Shown here: positions 16,824-26,489 of the stretch, piece after piece
How the letters are laid out: each line of letters opens with the position of its first letter
How positions within the stretch are numbered: the first letter of the stretch is position 1
Assembly (NCBI RefSeq): GCF_013359905.1
Contig: NZ_JABMCC010000112.1
Coordinates: forward strand, 310,001-374,000
DNA: 64,000 nt
From: Paenibacillus taichungensis
GTDB lineage: Bacteria; Bacillota; Bacilli; Paenibacillales; Paenibacillaceae
Direction of reading: 5' to 3'
Program-made: the position numbers and the translations under genes
The notes under the pieces: generated by a model
What the model was told of the DNA's origin: nothing
Databases searched by the model: none
What the model saw: only the letters and a program-made list of their open reading frames with translations

Positions 16824-17795
16824 TTACTTTTGATCAAACTTCAAATCCTCTGTGCGGATAGTCATCAGCTCCAGTTTTCCCGGATTCCCCTGGGTATACT
16901 GTTCCAATAGTCGAACTGCCTGATGGCGAATCGATCGTTCAATGGCATTTCGGACATATCGGGCGTTGCTAAACGCATGAAGAGACTCATTTTTTTCCTG
17001 AAGCAGATGCTGCTTTAGTTTGAGTATGGTCTGTGGCATGAGAATATAGTCACGTTCCTTGGCCATAATTTCGGAGATTTGAATCAATTGATCAATGCTA
17101 TAGTCTGGAAATTCAACCTGGATCGGAAAACGGGAAGGTAATCCGGGATTCGTCTGTAGAAAAAAATCAATTTCTTCCGAGTAACCCGCCAAAATGAGGA
17201 TAAATTGATTCTTATTATCTTCCATTGACTTTACAAGTGTATCGATCGCTTCCTTCCCAAAATCCTTCTCGCCCCCGCGAGCCAGACTGTAAGCCTCGTC
17301 AATAAACAAAATTCCACCCAGTGCCTTCTTGACCAAGTCTCTGGTTTTCTGTGCCGTATGCCCAATATATTCTCCGACCAAGTCTGCACGTTCCACTTCA
17401 ATCAAGTGACCCTTACTCAATACACCCATCTTCTGAAAAAGCTTCGCAACAATTCGTGCTACCGTTGTTTTTCCGGTTCCCGGATTGCCTTTGAAAATCA
17501 TATGATACACGTGCGCCCCACTTATCAAACCAGCTTCGGTACGCATCTGGGCAATCTGTAAGAAAGCATAGATTTCAAATACTAAATCTTTGATATTTTC
17601 AAGTCCAACCAGTTGCTCTAACTCACCTTGAATTTCCTGAAAATGCGCATGTTTGGCTAAACCTTTTGCTGCTTGTATTGCTGTCTCTTCTTCTTTGACC
17701 AGCATCTGAGGTTCCTGGTTACGCAAAACAACATTAATTTGTCTGGATGGTCTGCCTCCCGGTTGCCCTCCTGCAGCCATGACCCGTCCGTTCAT
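16824..17795 (-). CDS. spoVK: Stage V sporulation protein K, AAA ATPase
   Basis: A 323-residue CbxX/CfxQ-type AAA ATPase: Walker A GNPGTGKTT, Walker B ILFIDEAYSL, sensor ILILAGYSEE, and a C-terminal helical lid (NARYVRNAIERSIRHQ). SpoVK acts in late spore maturation; family members remodel protein complexes. It lies next to hflX, as in B. subtilis. The N-terminal 30 residues are Gly/Arg-rich and not conserved in the family. Sporulation-specific (sigma-E) control is expected but I cannot point to a convincing promoter. Confidence 0.9.
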   Translation of the reverse strand: MNGRVMAAGGQPGGRPSRQINVVLRNQEPQMLVKEEETAIQAAKGLAKHAHFQEIQGELEQLVGLENIKDLVFEIYAFLQIAQMRTEAGLISGAHVYHMIFKGNPGTGKTTVARIVAKLFQKMGVLSKGHLIEVERADLVGEYIGHTAQKTRDLVKKALGGILFIDEAYSLARGGEKDFGKEAIDTLVKSMEDNKNQFILILAGYSEEIDFFLQTNPGLPSRFPIQVEFPDYSIDQLIQISEIMAKERDYILMPQTILKLKQHLLQEKNESLHAFSNARYVRNAIERSIRHQAVRLLEQYTQGNPGKLELMTIRTEDLKFDQK

Positions 17796-17904
17796 TCGCC
17801 ATCACCTCTATTTTATCGGGCTGAACTCTCCTGATTATTAATGTATTCTATCAGGTGCTCTAATATTAGAAGTATGGCGAAGAATTATGGGACTTTTCCA
17901 TGAC

Positions 17905-18468
17905 TCAAATCTCAATATTTTTTCTGAACTCCCCATTCTCAAACAGGGTCTGTCTATGCTTCAGAGACAGTTGGAAATAGGGAAACACATGAGCATCAAT
18001 AGCATGCAACAATTCCTTTGCTGTCCGGTTAGCCAGATCATAATCCCCAGTCGTAATGTGCTTACGAGAAAGAGCATCTTCAAGTTCATCCTCGTCCAGC
18101 AAAAATATTTCTCCATCCTTCAGGACAACGACATCCAGATACAGATCATCAAACCATGGAACACCCTGATCGGTTATGCCCTGGCTGCGGCATGTATCAA
18201 TGTACCATTCAACAATCCGCTCCTGATCATCAAACATCGCCGTAACAACAAAATGCTCGCCTTTTGGATAATACTGCAACCAGGAATAACCTTTATCCGC
18301 AATGCAGAAGGTACTTCCTCCATAGGTTTTCCACAAAGGCTCTTTCAAATCTTGTATCGTATACAGCGTAATGTAACCCGTAAAAATTTTGGATTGAACG
18401 AACCGGCATGTAAATTGTCGGTTCGTAATCCGGCGCCAGTTCGCGCGGTCCCCGAATTTCCGTTTCAT
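17905..18468 (-). CDS. DUF402 nucleoside di/triphosphatase-like protein (NtdP family)
   Basis: A 187-residue DUF402 protein (beta-barrel FomD/NtdP fold). Diagnostic segments: KRKFGDRANWRRI at the N-terminus, GEHFVVTAMFDDQERIVEWYIDTC in the centre, and the acidic metal-binding run WFDDLYLDVVVLKDGEIFLLDEDELEDAL. Family members hydrolyse nucleoside tri- and diphosphates or cyclic phosphonate nucleotides with Mg/Mn. The ATG at 18468 has GAGGGG at 5 nt. An overlapping frame further upstream (to 18550) is an artefact of the other frame. Confidence 0.82.
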   Translation of the reverse strand: MKRKFGDRANWRRITNRQFTCRFVQSKIFTGYITLYTIQDLKEPLWKTYGGSTFCIADKGYSWLQYYPKGEHFVVTAMFDDQERIVEWYIDTCRSQGITDQGVPWFDDLYLDVVVLKDGEIFLLDEDELEDALSRKHITTGDYDLANRTAKELLHAIDAHVFPYFQLSLKHRQTLFENGEFRKNIEI

Positions 18469-18683
18469 ACGAACCCCTCTTTGCCGACCACAGGTCCGTG
18501 ACCTGCTGATATTGGTGAACAGCGAATAACGTCCGCATTACCGATTCCACAAGCCCCTGAATCCGCTTTGCACAACGTATTACGAATAGTTACAGCTTAT
18601 CATATTTAAGTTATACACTCAAAATCAAGCTTTGCCCATCTATCGGAGAGCTTTGGTTCCACGCCGAACGCTACACAAACCAA

Positions 18684-18717
18684 AAAACCTGCTCCCCAAC
18701 ATCAGGGAGCAGGTTTT
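18684..18717 (-). terminator. Terminator of the PBP1 gene
   Basis: A perfect 13-bp stem (AAAACCTGCTCCC, 18684-18696, with 18705-18717) and TTTTTTGGTTTG on the minus strand. Confidence 0.92.
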
Positions 18718-18749
18718 AGGCTGTAATTATTTAATGCGGCTTATTCTTG

Positions 18750-21407
18750 TTAACCGCCAGTTCCAGCTTGAGAATCAGTGGGTGTATCCGTTTCTCCAGT
18801 GTTACCGTTGTTTCCACTATCTGGCGGTGTGACCACTTCGCCTGGTGTCGTTACAGACCCATCATTGGAACCTTCCCCCGTACCTCCAGGTTCTGTTGTT
18901 CCCTGTCCCGGCGGTGTGTTTCCTTCTCCGGTCTGTCCGTTCCCTTGACCTGTCCCGCCATTGTTTCCATTTCCATTATTGCCGTTACCATTGTTACCAT
19001 TTTCATTTCCGTTGCCATTGTTACCTTCAGAACTTCCATTCCCCGACGAACCGTTGTCTGGATTTTCTGTTCCAGGCTGTTCTGTACCCGGCTCCGTCGT
19101 TCCTGGCTCCGTGCCCGTATCTGGCTGTTCCGGTTCCAATTCCTCCGCTTCAATCATAAGCGATATGGTATTGGAAGGATCCGTTTCCTGTCCGGAAGCC
19201 AGATCATATGCTGTTACATAATACTCATAAGTGAGACCAGGGAGCGCACTTAGATCCTGCGCACTGGTCGAACCAACTGCATCAATGAGGTGGGTGAACT
19301 GGCCCTCAGATGTTTCTTTTCTGTAAATCCGATACTGTGTCGAGGAATCCCCCGTTGAAGTCCAATTCAACGATACAGTTTGCGTAGATGGATCATAAGC
19401 TCCATTCAAACCACTCACTGAAAGCGTTGGTTGCTCTGGTTCTTTTTCCGGTGGAGGTGTCTGGGCACCTGCTGGAGCTTTGAAGTCCTTCACAGGAACT
19501 CCTTTCAACGCATCCCCCATAACTTTGGCAAAGAACGCCGCTGACAGCTTACTACTATTTTTGAGCATATGGTTTGCATCTGGATTGTCGTAACCCATCC
19601 ATACTGCCGCAGTCCATTCTGGCGTGTATCCGACGAACCAAACATCACGGTTGGCACTGTTGCCGGAAATACCACTTTGAACGGTTCCCGTCTTACCAGC
19701 AACTGGTCGATCCAGACGTGCTGAACGACCTGTACCGTCATTCACGACATTTTGCAGCATCTTAGTCAGGGAATAAGCATTTTGCTCACTCATGACACGT
19801 GTTGTTTCCGATCTATCGTGTTTATAGGTCGTTTTCCCAGCGCTATCCTTAATTTCCTTAATGGAATACGCCTGCTGGTACTCACCCAGATTAGCGAATG
19901 CACTATAGGCTTGCGCCATTTCCAGCGTATTCGTACCCTTGCTAAGACCACCCAGCGCGATCGCCAGGTTTTTGTCTTCATCCGTAAGCTGGATACCTAC
20001 GCTTTTGGCAAACTGAACACCTGTATTCACACCAATTTTGTTTAGGAGCCATACAGCCGGGATATTCTCCGATTTGGTAATGGCATCCGTCATGCTAATG
20101 GTAGAAGAATACCCATGCAAGTTACCCGGACAGTAATTGCCGAAGCATTGCTTTTCATTACTAAGAGCTGAGTTTGCATTGTAATTACCTGATTCAAGAG
20201 CCGGTGCATAAGTCACAATCGGTTTAAATGCCGATCCAGGTTGTCTGCGGCTCTGTGTTACCCGGCTATAGCCCTTCGTTTGATAATCCCGTCCGCCCAT
20301 CAAGGCGACGAGACTGCCATTTTCATGGTTCATAATGACCATGGAGCCTTGAACTGGCTGATCGTCTTTACTTGACTCAAACAAACTATCATCCGAGAAA
20401 GCACTTTCCATGGCTGTTTGAGCCTGAGCATCCATCGTCGTGTAAATTTTGTACCCGCCGATATTCAGATCATCCTCCGTTTTACCAGTCACTTTTTCTG
20501 CTTCACGAAGAACATAGTCAATAAAGGCTTGATACTTTTGATCTTTCTCAGGCGGTGTATAGTCATAATCTACTGCTTTGGCTTCATCCATTTCCGCCTT
20601 GGTGATGTAACCTTGCTCATACATCAGCTGCAATACCACAGCGCGACGTGCCTTGGAATCGTTGGGATTGCTCAGCGGGTTATAAGCTGAAGGCCCTTTA
20701 GGCATCGCTGCCAATGTGGCAATTTCCCATAACTTAAGATCGTTTAAATCTTTTTTTCCAAAATAAAATTCAGACGCAGCCTTAATTCCATAACGCTGAT
20801 GACCAAAGAAAATCCGGTTCAGATACATCGTCAGAATTTCGTCTTTTGAGTACTTACGCTCCAATGCCATCGCAATGGAAACCTCCGTTGCTTTCCGGAA
20901 GAATGTCTTGTCACGGGACAAGAACATATTTTTCGCAAGCTGCTGAGTCAGTGTACTACCACCCTCCACCATGGAGCGGGCCATGACGTCTTTAACTGCC
21001 GCCCGTCCGATGGACCAAATATCCACGCCCTGATGCTCGTAGAATCGTCTGTCCTCCGTAGCAACAAAAGCTTCCTTTACCAATTCCGGAATATCTTCTT
21101 CATTGACCGGCTCCAGCTTTTGAATGGACAACTCGCCCATTAACTGTCCGTTACGATCATATACTTTTGAAGTTTCATTGATTGTTGTTTTGTCCTTGTT
21201 GGCTTTGAGCAGATTTTCGCCACTCACCATAATAAATAAATATCCACCCAGTGCACAGAATATGGCGATTGCCATGGTGAAAAACAGTGTCCATCCAACG
21301 CGTTTACCCGTAATTTTTTTCTTTTTAGAGGTCTTTGGCTTCGCTTTTTTGGCTGACTTGTTATTACTGTTGCGATTGTTAGACCTCGACAACGGATCGT
21401 TTGGCAT
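18750..21407 (-). CDS. Class A penicillin-binding protein (PBP1A type) with FN3 domain and low-complexity tail
   Basis: An 885-residue bifunctional peptidoglycan synthase. Order: a cytoplasmic Lys/Asn-rich segment (1-36), one membrane anchor (about 37-61), GT51 glycosyltransferase (EDRRFYEHQGVD at 118-129, EGGSTLTQQLAKN near 148), transpeptidase with Ser392 in PGSAFKP and a later KTGT box, a fibronectin type III domain (about 700-770), and a 115-residue tail rich in Gly, Asn, Glu, Thr and Pro. ATG 21407 is chosen for its AGGAGGTAAC site; a 40-residue longer frame lacks one. It synthesises and cross-links the wall. The tail probably extends into or through the wall. Confidence 0.94.
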   Translation of the reverse strand: MPNDPLSRSNNRNSNNKSAKKAKPKTSKKKKITGKRVGWTLFFTMAIAIFCALGGYLFIMVSGENLLKANKDKTTINETSKVYDRNGQLMGELSIQKLEPVNEEDIPELVKEAFVATEDRRFYEHQGVDIWSIGRAAVKDVMARSMVEGGSTLTQQLAKNMFLSRDKTFFRKATEVSIAMALERKYSKDEILTMYLNRIFFGHQRYGIKAASEFYFGKKDLNDLKLWEIATLAAMPKGPSAYNPLSNPNDSKARRAVVLQLMYEQGYITKAEMDEAKAVDYDYTPPEKDQKYQAFIDYVLREAEKVTGKTEDDLNIGGYKIYTTMDAQAQTAMESAFSDDSLFESSKDDQPVQGSMVIMNHENGSLVALMGGRDYQTKGYSRVTQSRRQPGSAFKPIVTYAPALESGNYNANSALSNEKQCFGNYCPGNLHGYSSTISMTDAITKSENIPAVWLLNKIGVNTGVQFAKSVGIQLTDEDKNLAIALGGLSKGTNTLEMAQAYSAFANLGEYQQAYSIKEIKDSAGKTTYKHDRSETTRVMSEQNAYSLTKMLQNVVNDGTGRSARLDRPVAGKTGTVQSGISGNSANRDVWFVGYTPEWTAAVWMGYDNPDANHMLKNSSKLSAAFFAKVMGDALKGVPVKDFKAPAGAQTPPPEKEPEQPTLSVSGLNGAYDPSTQTVSLNWTSTGDSSTQYRIYRKETSEGQFTHLIDAVGSTSAQDLSALPGLTYEYYVTAYDLASGQETDPSNTISLMIEAEELEPEQPDTGTEPGTTEPGTEQPGTENPDNGSSGNGSSEGNNGNGNENGNNGNGNNGNGNNGGTGQGNGQTGEGNTPPGQGTTEPGGTGEGSNDGSVTTPGEVVTPPDSGNNGNTGETDTPTDSQAGTGG

Positions 21408-21575
21408 GTTACCTCCTGACTCCCTTTCAGTTGCATAATTTCTATTCGTCTGCTGGCTCAAACTCCTATAGAGCTTATTTTGCCCGGAATGAAAAGAACA
21501 ACCCTTATTCAGGTTGCTCTGTTTCAATTCCTATACATGTAGACGAAATGGTTGATAAAAAGGTTTCGTAATTTT

Positions 21576-21818
21576 TTAAGCTTCGCCGCTATTATCTTGC
21601 TGCATCAGCGATACGCTGCGTTGCGGCGTGAACGTGGAGATGGCGTGCTTGTAGACCATTTGCTGGCGTCCGTCGCTGTCAATGACGATCGTAAAATTGT
21701 CAAATGCCTTGATCGTTCCGCGGATTTGAAAGCCATTAGTCAAATAGACTGTAGCTGGAATGTTTTCTTTCCGCAGTTGGTTCAAGAACGTATCTTGGAT
21801 GTTGATGGACTTGTTCAT
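21576..21818 (-). CDS. hfq: RNA chaperone Hfq
   Basis: The 80-residue Sm-like protein has the Sm1 region (TVYLTNGFQIRGTIKAFDNFTIVI) and the Sm2 YKHAIST motif, and forms hexamers that bind small RNAs. The ATG at 21818 is preceded by GGGGGTAC; two further in-frame upstream starts (21854 and 21869) are less likely because homologues begin with MNKSINIQD. It lies downstream of miaA on the same strand, as in many bacteria, with a 640-nt interval that holds a small membrane protein gene. Confidence 0.96.
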   Translation of the reverse strand: MNKSINIQDTFLNQLRKENIPATVYLTNGFQIRGTIKAFDNFTIVIDSDGRQQMVYKHAISTFTPQRSVSLMQQDNSGEA

Positions 21819-22052
21819 TAGCCGTACCCCCATTGGTTCATTTGAATTCGTGTTATAAGTAATATTCAATATCGCTGAGTAGCTTTCGTGCTATTATATC
21901 ATGAACGGATTCATATAATCCACAAAAACCCCTTGTCTGCTATTTTGCACCTATGCCTGAGCTTCGCTTGCAACTAGAAGACTTATCCATTATACACCGC
22001 TTGTCAGAATTGCAAAAGAGGGACAAATTCTACCTTTTCCCACGTTTCCCTT

Positions 22053-22274
22053 CTATTTTTCTGGATTTGTATACGGTTTCTCTTCTTCTTTGACTAACGT
22101 AATATTTTTCCGATTCTTCTTATCATTGATCAAGAGTTTCAGGTATGTATTGGTATTGATTAGAACAATAATTAACCAAATTAATGCGACAAGACCTCCA
22201 ATGGCGAAACCAATTCCAATCAATCCTGAGAAAAAGAGATATAAACTTGCCACTCCGCTCGGTTCTGCACTCAT
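22053..22274 (-). CDS. Small membrane protein, unknown function
   Basis: 73 residues: a short polar start, one long or two short hydrophobic helices (about residues 10-42, SLYLFFSGLIGIGFAIGGLVALIWLIIVLI) and a charged Lys/Glu/Asn tail. AAGGGGGAAG lies upstream of the ATG. Between miaA and hfq, same strand. I recognise no family. Confidence 0.55.
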   Translation of the reverse strand: MSAEPSGVASLYLFFSGLIGIGFAIGGLVALIWLIIVLINTNTYLKLLINDKKNRKNITLVKEEEKPYTNPEK

Positions 22275-22434
22275 AAAATCTTCCCCCTTCCACTTTAGCT
22301 TTGAATCAAAACAATTAGCCTGTCATGTGAATTCATTTTAATATTTATGTTATTTTTTTACAATCAATTTCTCTGCTTAAATCTGCATATACCACCGATT
22401 ATTCCCTCTTTTAAAGGCATCATTTCATATAAAA

Positions 22435-22478
22435 AAAGTAAAAACCTCTACCTTTTATTTCAAAAAGATAGAGGTTCT
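22435..22478 (-). terminator. Terminator of miaA
   Basis: A 14-bp stem with one mismatch (AACCTCTATCTTTT / AAAAGGTAGAGGTT) followed by TTTTACTTTTTTT on the minus strand. Confidence 0.85.
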
Positions 22479-22514
22479 AAAGTCCTAATAGGTGGCAAAT
22501 TCCACCTTCTATAT

Positions 22515-23465
22515 TCAGTCAAACTTGCGTTTGATCATCTCACTTACATGGGCATAATTCCCTGCAAAATCTTCGGTATCCGTCATATCTACCCATTCAA
22601 TATCTTTCATATGCCGGAACCAGGACAATTGCCGCTTGGCAAAACGACGCGTATCCCTTTTCAGCCACTCCACCGCAGCATCCCAGCTTACTTCACCCTG
22701 AAGATAAGCCGCAATTTCCTTATAGCCGAGCCCCTGCATGGAAATATGTCCTCTCGCTACGCCTCGCTCCAGCAAAGACTTGACCTCATCTACCAAACCC
22801 TGCTCGATCATAAGATCAATTCGTTCTTCCACTCGGGCATACAGTTTCTGACGATCCATTGTCAAACCCACAATAAGTAGATCATATGGAGACTCTTTTT
22901 TCTGGGAAGCCAGCTGCTCGGATAACTTCTCACCTGTGAGGTGATAGATCTCCAGTGCACGAACAATTCGGCGTTGGTCATTCGGATGCAGTCGTTCTGC
23001 GCTAACCGGATCAATGACCCTCAGCTTATCATGTAACGCCTGCGGGCCATGTTGCTCTGCATAACGGAACTGTTCATCCCGGAACGCTTCATCTGAGCCG
23101 CTGTCCGAAAATTGAAAGCCGTAACATACCGATTCCACATACAGACCAGTACCACCAACAATAAAAGGCAACTTGTCACGCTCATGGATTTCCCCAATCA
23201 GACGTGTGCAGCTTTCCTGAAATTCCGCCACGGAATAGGGATATTCCGGTTCATGGATGTCGATGAGGTGATGGGGCACACCCTTCATTTCATCGCGAGT
23301 AATTTTGGCCGTTCCGATATCCATTTCGCGATACACTTGCATCGAATCCCCCGAAATTATCTCGCAATTGAACGCCTGTGCAAGCTCGATACTCATTCTT
23401 GTTTTGCCTACCGCTGTTGGTCCAACCAGCACAAGCAGCTTCGGTTTAACTTCCGCTTTCAACAT
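22515..23465 (-). CDS. miaA: tRNA dimethylallyltransferase
   Basis: The 316-residue enzyme adds the isopentenyl group to A37 of tRNAs reading UNN codons. Features: P-loop GPTAVGKT at about 15-22, SGDSMQVYREMDIGTAK, PHHLIDI, GGTGLYVES, and ARRQLSWFRH-type tRNA-binding segment (KRQLSWFRHM). The length is normal. The start overlaps the end of the upstream methyltransferase gene by 20 nt, so the two are translated together; the block mutS-mutL-methyltransferase-miaA reads as one operon. Confidence 0.96.
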   Translation of the reverse strand: MLKAEVKPKLLVLVGPTAVGKTRMSIELAQAFNCEIISGDSMQVYREMDIGTAKITRDEMKGVPHHLIDIHEPEYPYSVAEFQESCTRLIGEIHERDKLPFIVGGTGLYVESVCYGFQFSDSGSDEAFRDEQFRYAEQHGPQALHDKLRVIDPVSAERLHPNDQRRIVRALEIYHLTGEKLSEQLASQKKESPYDLLIVGLTMDRQKLYARVEERIDLMIEQGLVDEVKSLLERGVARGHISMQGLGYKEIAAYLQGEVSWDAAVEWLKRDTRRFAKRQLSWFRHMKDIEWVDMTDTEDFAGNYAHVSEMIKRKFD

Positions 23466-24231
23466 TAATCACTCCGTACAGTGTTTTTGCATTGCCCCGG
23501 TCATGCACTTCAAAACCGAGTCTCGTAAACTCCGCGCTGCCGCGCTTCTCTTTCATAACTACCCGCTTGCGGGCAACTCTTTTCGCTTCAATAATACTCT
23601 GTTTATCCAGTGCACTTGGATTCGCATAATCTCGCAAAGGCTGAATGGCGCTTGAATCAAGCATTGGTTCACGGAACATCGGATCGAAATATACCGTGTC
23701 ACAGCTTCGGTCTGGCAAGGAACGCAGCAAATCGAGATGATTTGCATGCCGCAGCTCAATGCGCCGGAAAGCTTCGTTTACCGCAGGCTTAATGCTCTCA
23801 TATTGAGACATGCCTTCTACTAATAACGTGTACAGTGGGAGGGAGCTTTCACAGGCGATGACCCGACCACTTTTGCCTACAGCAACCGAGAATACCAGTG
23901 CATCGGTGCCCAATCCTGCTGTACAATCGATAACAGTATCCCCTTCAAGAATCGCCCCTGCGTCCAGCATCGGATCAGCTTCTCCATTTAACACACGTTT
24001 GGCCCGAACAAATCCCATACTGGGGTGAAACTCAAGCAGCGGTGAATCCGGACGAAACAAACGAACTTTACCCTGAAGCACAACTACAATTTCATCTATC
24101 CCATAATGTGCAGTCAGTGCAGGTAAAGACATTTTTTTGCGCGGTACATAGGTCCCTCCTGTTGTTTCCGCCAGGTTTCGTGCACGTTCCACAAGGTGGC
24201 CTGCTTCCTTTTCACCGGTTGTAATATACAT
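23446..24231 (-). CDS. Class I SAM-dependent methyltransferase, RsmJ-like
   Basis: A 261-residue Rossmann methyltransferase. The SAM motif I is DCTAGLGTDALV (near residue 102), the acidic loop follows at VIACESS, and the catalytic-type motif IV is DTVYFDPMFREP, close to the DP-M-P signature of RsmJ (16S rRNA G1516 N2-methylation in E. coli). The N-terminus (ITTGEKEAGHLVERARNLAETTGGTYVPRKKMSL) is typical of the Bacillales version. The target in Gram-positives is not established. It overlaps miaA by 20 nt and follows mutL by 17 nt. Confidence 0.82.
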   Translation of the reverse strand: MYITTGEKEAGHLVERARNLAETTGGTYVPRKKMSLPALTAHYGIDEIVVVLQGKVRLFRPDSPLLEFHPSMGFVRAKRVLNGEADPMLDAGAILEGDTVIDCTAGLGTDALVFSVAVGKSGRVIACESSLPLYTLLVEGMSQYESIKPAVNEAFRRIELRHANHLDLLRSLPDRSCDTVYFDPMFREPMLDSSAIQPLRDYANPSALDKQSIIEAKRVARKRVVMKEKRGSAEFTRLGFEVHDRGNAKTLYGVINVESGS

Positions 24232-24248
24232 AAGTTCCTCCTAAGTAG

Positions 24249-26468
24249 CTACATGACCCGTTTGAACAATTTCTCCAGATCATAGGTTGAAAATGACACC
24301 ACAATCGGTCTCCCGTGTGGACAAGTATATGGTTGACGGCAAGAACCTAGGCGCTGAATCAACACTTCCGCCTCCTGATCCGTCAATTTCTGATTGGCTT
24401 TAATGGAAGCTTTGCAAGAGCACATAATGGAGGCTGCTTCTCGCATTTTGGCAACATCAATACTACGTTCACTCAGCACCCATTCTGACATCTCTTCAAT
24501 AATGTCTTTCTCATCCCCCTTAGGGAACCAGAACGGGTGAGAACGCACCCGGAAAGTCTGCCCACCGAAATGTTCCAAATAGACACCTGCCTGCTCGAAC
24601 CAAGCCAGTCTTGTTTTGAGCTTTTCGGTCTCGGATGGTGTGAACTCCAATGTAATGGGCAACAACAACTCCTGCGAAGCCTGAGCCGGATTGCCAAACT
24701 GCTCGTAGTAATATTCATAATTCACCCGTTCATGGGCAGCATGCTGATCAATCAGATATAGACCATCTTGATTTTGTGCAATCAAGTACGTACCGTGGTG
24801 CTGCCCAATCAGACTTAGCTCGGGAAACGCGGGCATGGAAACATCCGACTTAATGGCGGATGCCAGCCTTGCCGGGTCTGGTAAACTTGGAGTCTTCCAG
24901 CTCCGCTCTCCTTTTGCAGCCACTGCAGATGGATTATAAGATGAACGCCCTTCTCTAACCGGAGAATTCACCGAATTGGAACGATACGCAGAAGACTGAG
25001 CCTGTGAAGTAGACAGCCCCTTATCTTCAGTTAAAGGTAAGGCATCTTGCGCAGCACGATCTGCGTTAGCACCGGTACCCCCACTCACAGCAGAAGCTTC
25101 ATCGGTATTGGAGTTTTCATTAGGACTATAATTTTGCTTCAGGACATTTGATCCTAGGTCCCCACTCAACATCCCGAATGGGTCATAGGATGGTGGTATC
25201 TCGGGTGGGGCTTCAGGCAATGGCAGCGACTGACCCTCACCGTTTCCATCAGGAACTGATTGCACATCAGACGGAGCCACATCAGCCGGAGCATCCAGGT
25301 CATCGTCCTCTGAGGTCGTTTTATCGAGGCCAGCAGTTTTCCCTAATGGACCCTGTTGCCCATACCCCGCAGATTCCGATTCGTCCTTTAAAGGACCTCT
25401 TGGGAACAGAAATTGTTCCTGGATAAAGGAACTGTTATCTCCACGTCTGATTTGCTGCTTGGTTACCTGAGGAATAAGCACTTCCTTCCGTAAGATTCCA
25501 CGCAGTGTCGTTTCCACAAACTCGTACAGCTCCGCTTCCTTGCTAAAACGAACCTCCAACTTCGCCGGATGCACGTTCACATCGACCAGGGATGGATGCA
25601 TTTCCAATTGAACCACGACAAGTGGGAATCGATTAATGGGCAGCAATGTATGATACGCCTTCAGAATAGCCTGATTGAGCCCGTAATTCCGAATAAAGCG
25701 TCCATTCACAATGGTTGACATGCCGCCACGATTGGCACGAGTCCATTCCGGCAAACTGATCAGCCCGCTCACACGATAGTCCAGACTCTCTCCCTGAATG
25801 GGAAGCATCGCTTTGGCGGCGCTTGTACCATAGATTGCTGCAACCACTTGCAGCAGATCCCCATTGCCCAGCGTCTGAAGCAGCGTATTTTCATTATGTC
25901 GCAGTGTGAACGAGATATTCGGATGAGACATCGCCATGCGATAGAGAACATCCGAGATATGTCCCAGCTCAGTCTGGATCGTTTTCATATATTTTAGCCT
26001 AGCCGGCGTATTGAAAAATAGTTCTTTTACCTCAAAGTCCGTGCCTTGGGGTGAGGTTTCATCCTCATGTGATAGAAGTTTGCCACCCTCAATCACGATT
26101 CGGCGTCCACGCCCGTCATTCCCGCTGGCCGATAATACTTCCACTTTGGAGACAGCGGCAATACTCGCCAAGGCCTCTCCCCGGAATCCAAGACTTGTGA
26201 TCTGGAACAGATCGCGGCCATGAGCTATTTTACTGGTTGCATGACGATAGAAAGCCTTTTCCATATCCTCCGGCTCGATGCCGGAACCATTGTCTTTGAC
26301 CCGAATTCGGAGCAGTCCGCCCTCTTCCACCGTAACATCAATTTTGGAGGCGCCTGCATCCACCGAGTTTTCGAGCAACTCTTTAACGACTGAAGCAGGC
26401 CGTTCGACCACCTCACCTGCCGCAATCTGGTTGGCAATATGTTCATCAAGCACATGAATTTTCGCCAC
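24249..26468 (-). CDS. mutL: DNA mismatch repair protein MutL
   Basis: 739 residues. The GHKL ATPase N-terminal part (1-330) shows KIHVLDEHIANQIAAGEVVERPASVVKELLENSVDAGA-type motifs (ATP and Mg ligands), DNGSGI and GFRGEAL. A long disordered linker (about 335-545) rich in Gly, Ser, Asp, Pro joins the C-terminal dimerisation domain, which contains the endonuclease motif DQHAAHERVNYE and the CPHGRP zinc motif. This is therefore a nicking MutL of the MutH-less type. It follows mutS by 21 nt in the same operon. Confidence 0.97.
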   Translation of the reverse strand: MAKIHVLDEHIANQIAAGEVVERPASVVKELLENSVDAGASKIDVTVEEGGLLRIRVKDNGSGIEPEDMEKAFYRHATSKIAHGRDLFQITSLGFRGEALASIAAVSKVEVLSASGNDGRGRRIVIEGGKLLSHEDETSPQGTDFEVKELFFNTPARLKYMKTIQTELGHISDVLYRMAMSHPNISFTLRHNENTLLQTLGNGDLLQVVAAIYGTSAAKAMLPIQGESLDYRVSGLISLPEWTRANRGGMSTIVNGRFIRNYGLNQAILKAYHTLLPINRFPLVVVQLEMHPSLVDVNVHPAKLEVRFSKEAELYEFVETTLRGILRKEVLIPQVTKQQIRRGDNSSFIQEQFLFPRGPLKDESESAGYGQQGPLGKTAGLDKTTSEDDDLDAPADVAPSDVQSVPDGNGEGQSLPLPEAPPEIPPSYDPFGMLSGDLGSNVLKQNYSPNENSNTDEASAVSGGTGANADRAAQDALPLTEDKGLSTSQAQSSAYRSNSVNSPVREGRSSYNPSAVAAKGERSWKTPSLPDPARLASAIKSDVSMPAFPELSLIGQHHGTYLIAQNQDGLYLIDQHAAHERVNYEYYYEQFGNPAQASQELLLPITLEFTPSETEKLKTRLAWFEQAGVYLEHFGGQTFRVRSHPFWFPKGDEKDIIEEMSEWVLSERSIDVAKMREAASIMCSCKASIKANQKLTDQEAEVLIQRLGSCRQPYTCPHGRPIVVSFSTYDLEKLFKRVM

Positions 26469-26489
26469 AGGTTTTCCCCTCCCCTATAA

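Noticed and set aside
18845..19221. Several open frames in the PBP tail region
   Set aside because: Low-complexity Gly/Asn/Thr repeats keep several frames open; the PBP frame alone has a start and domain structure.
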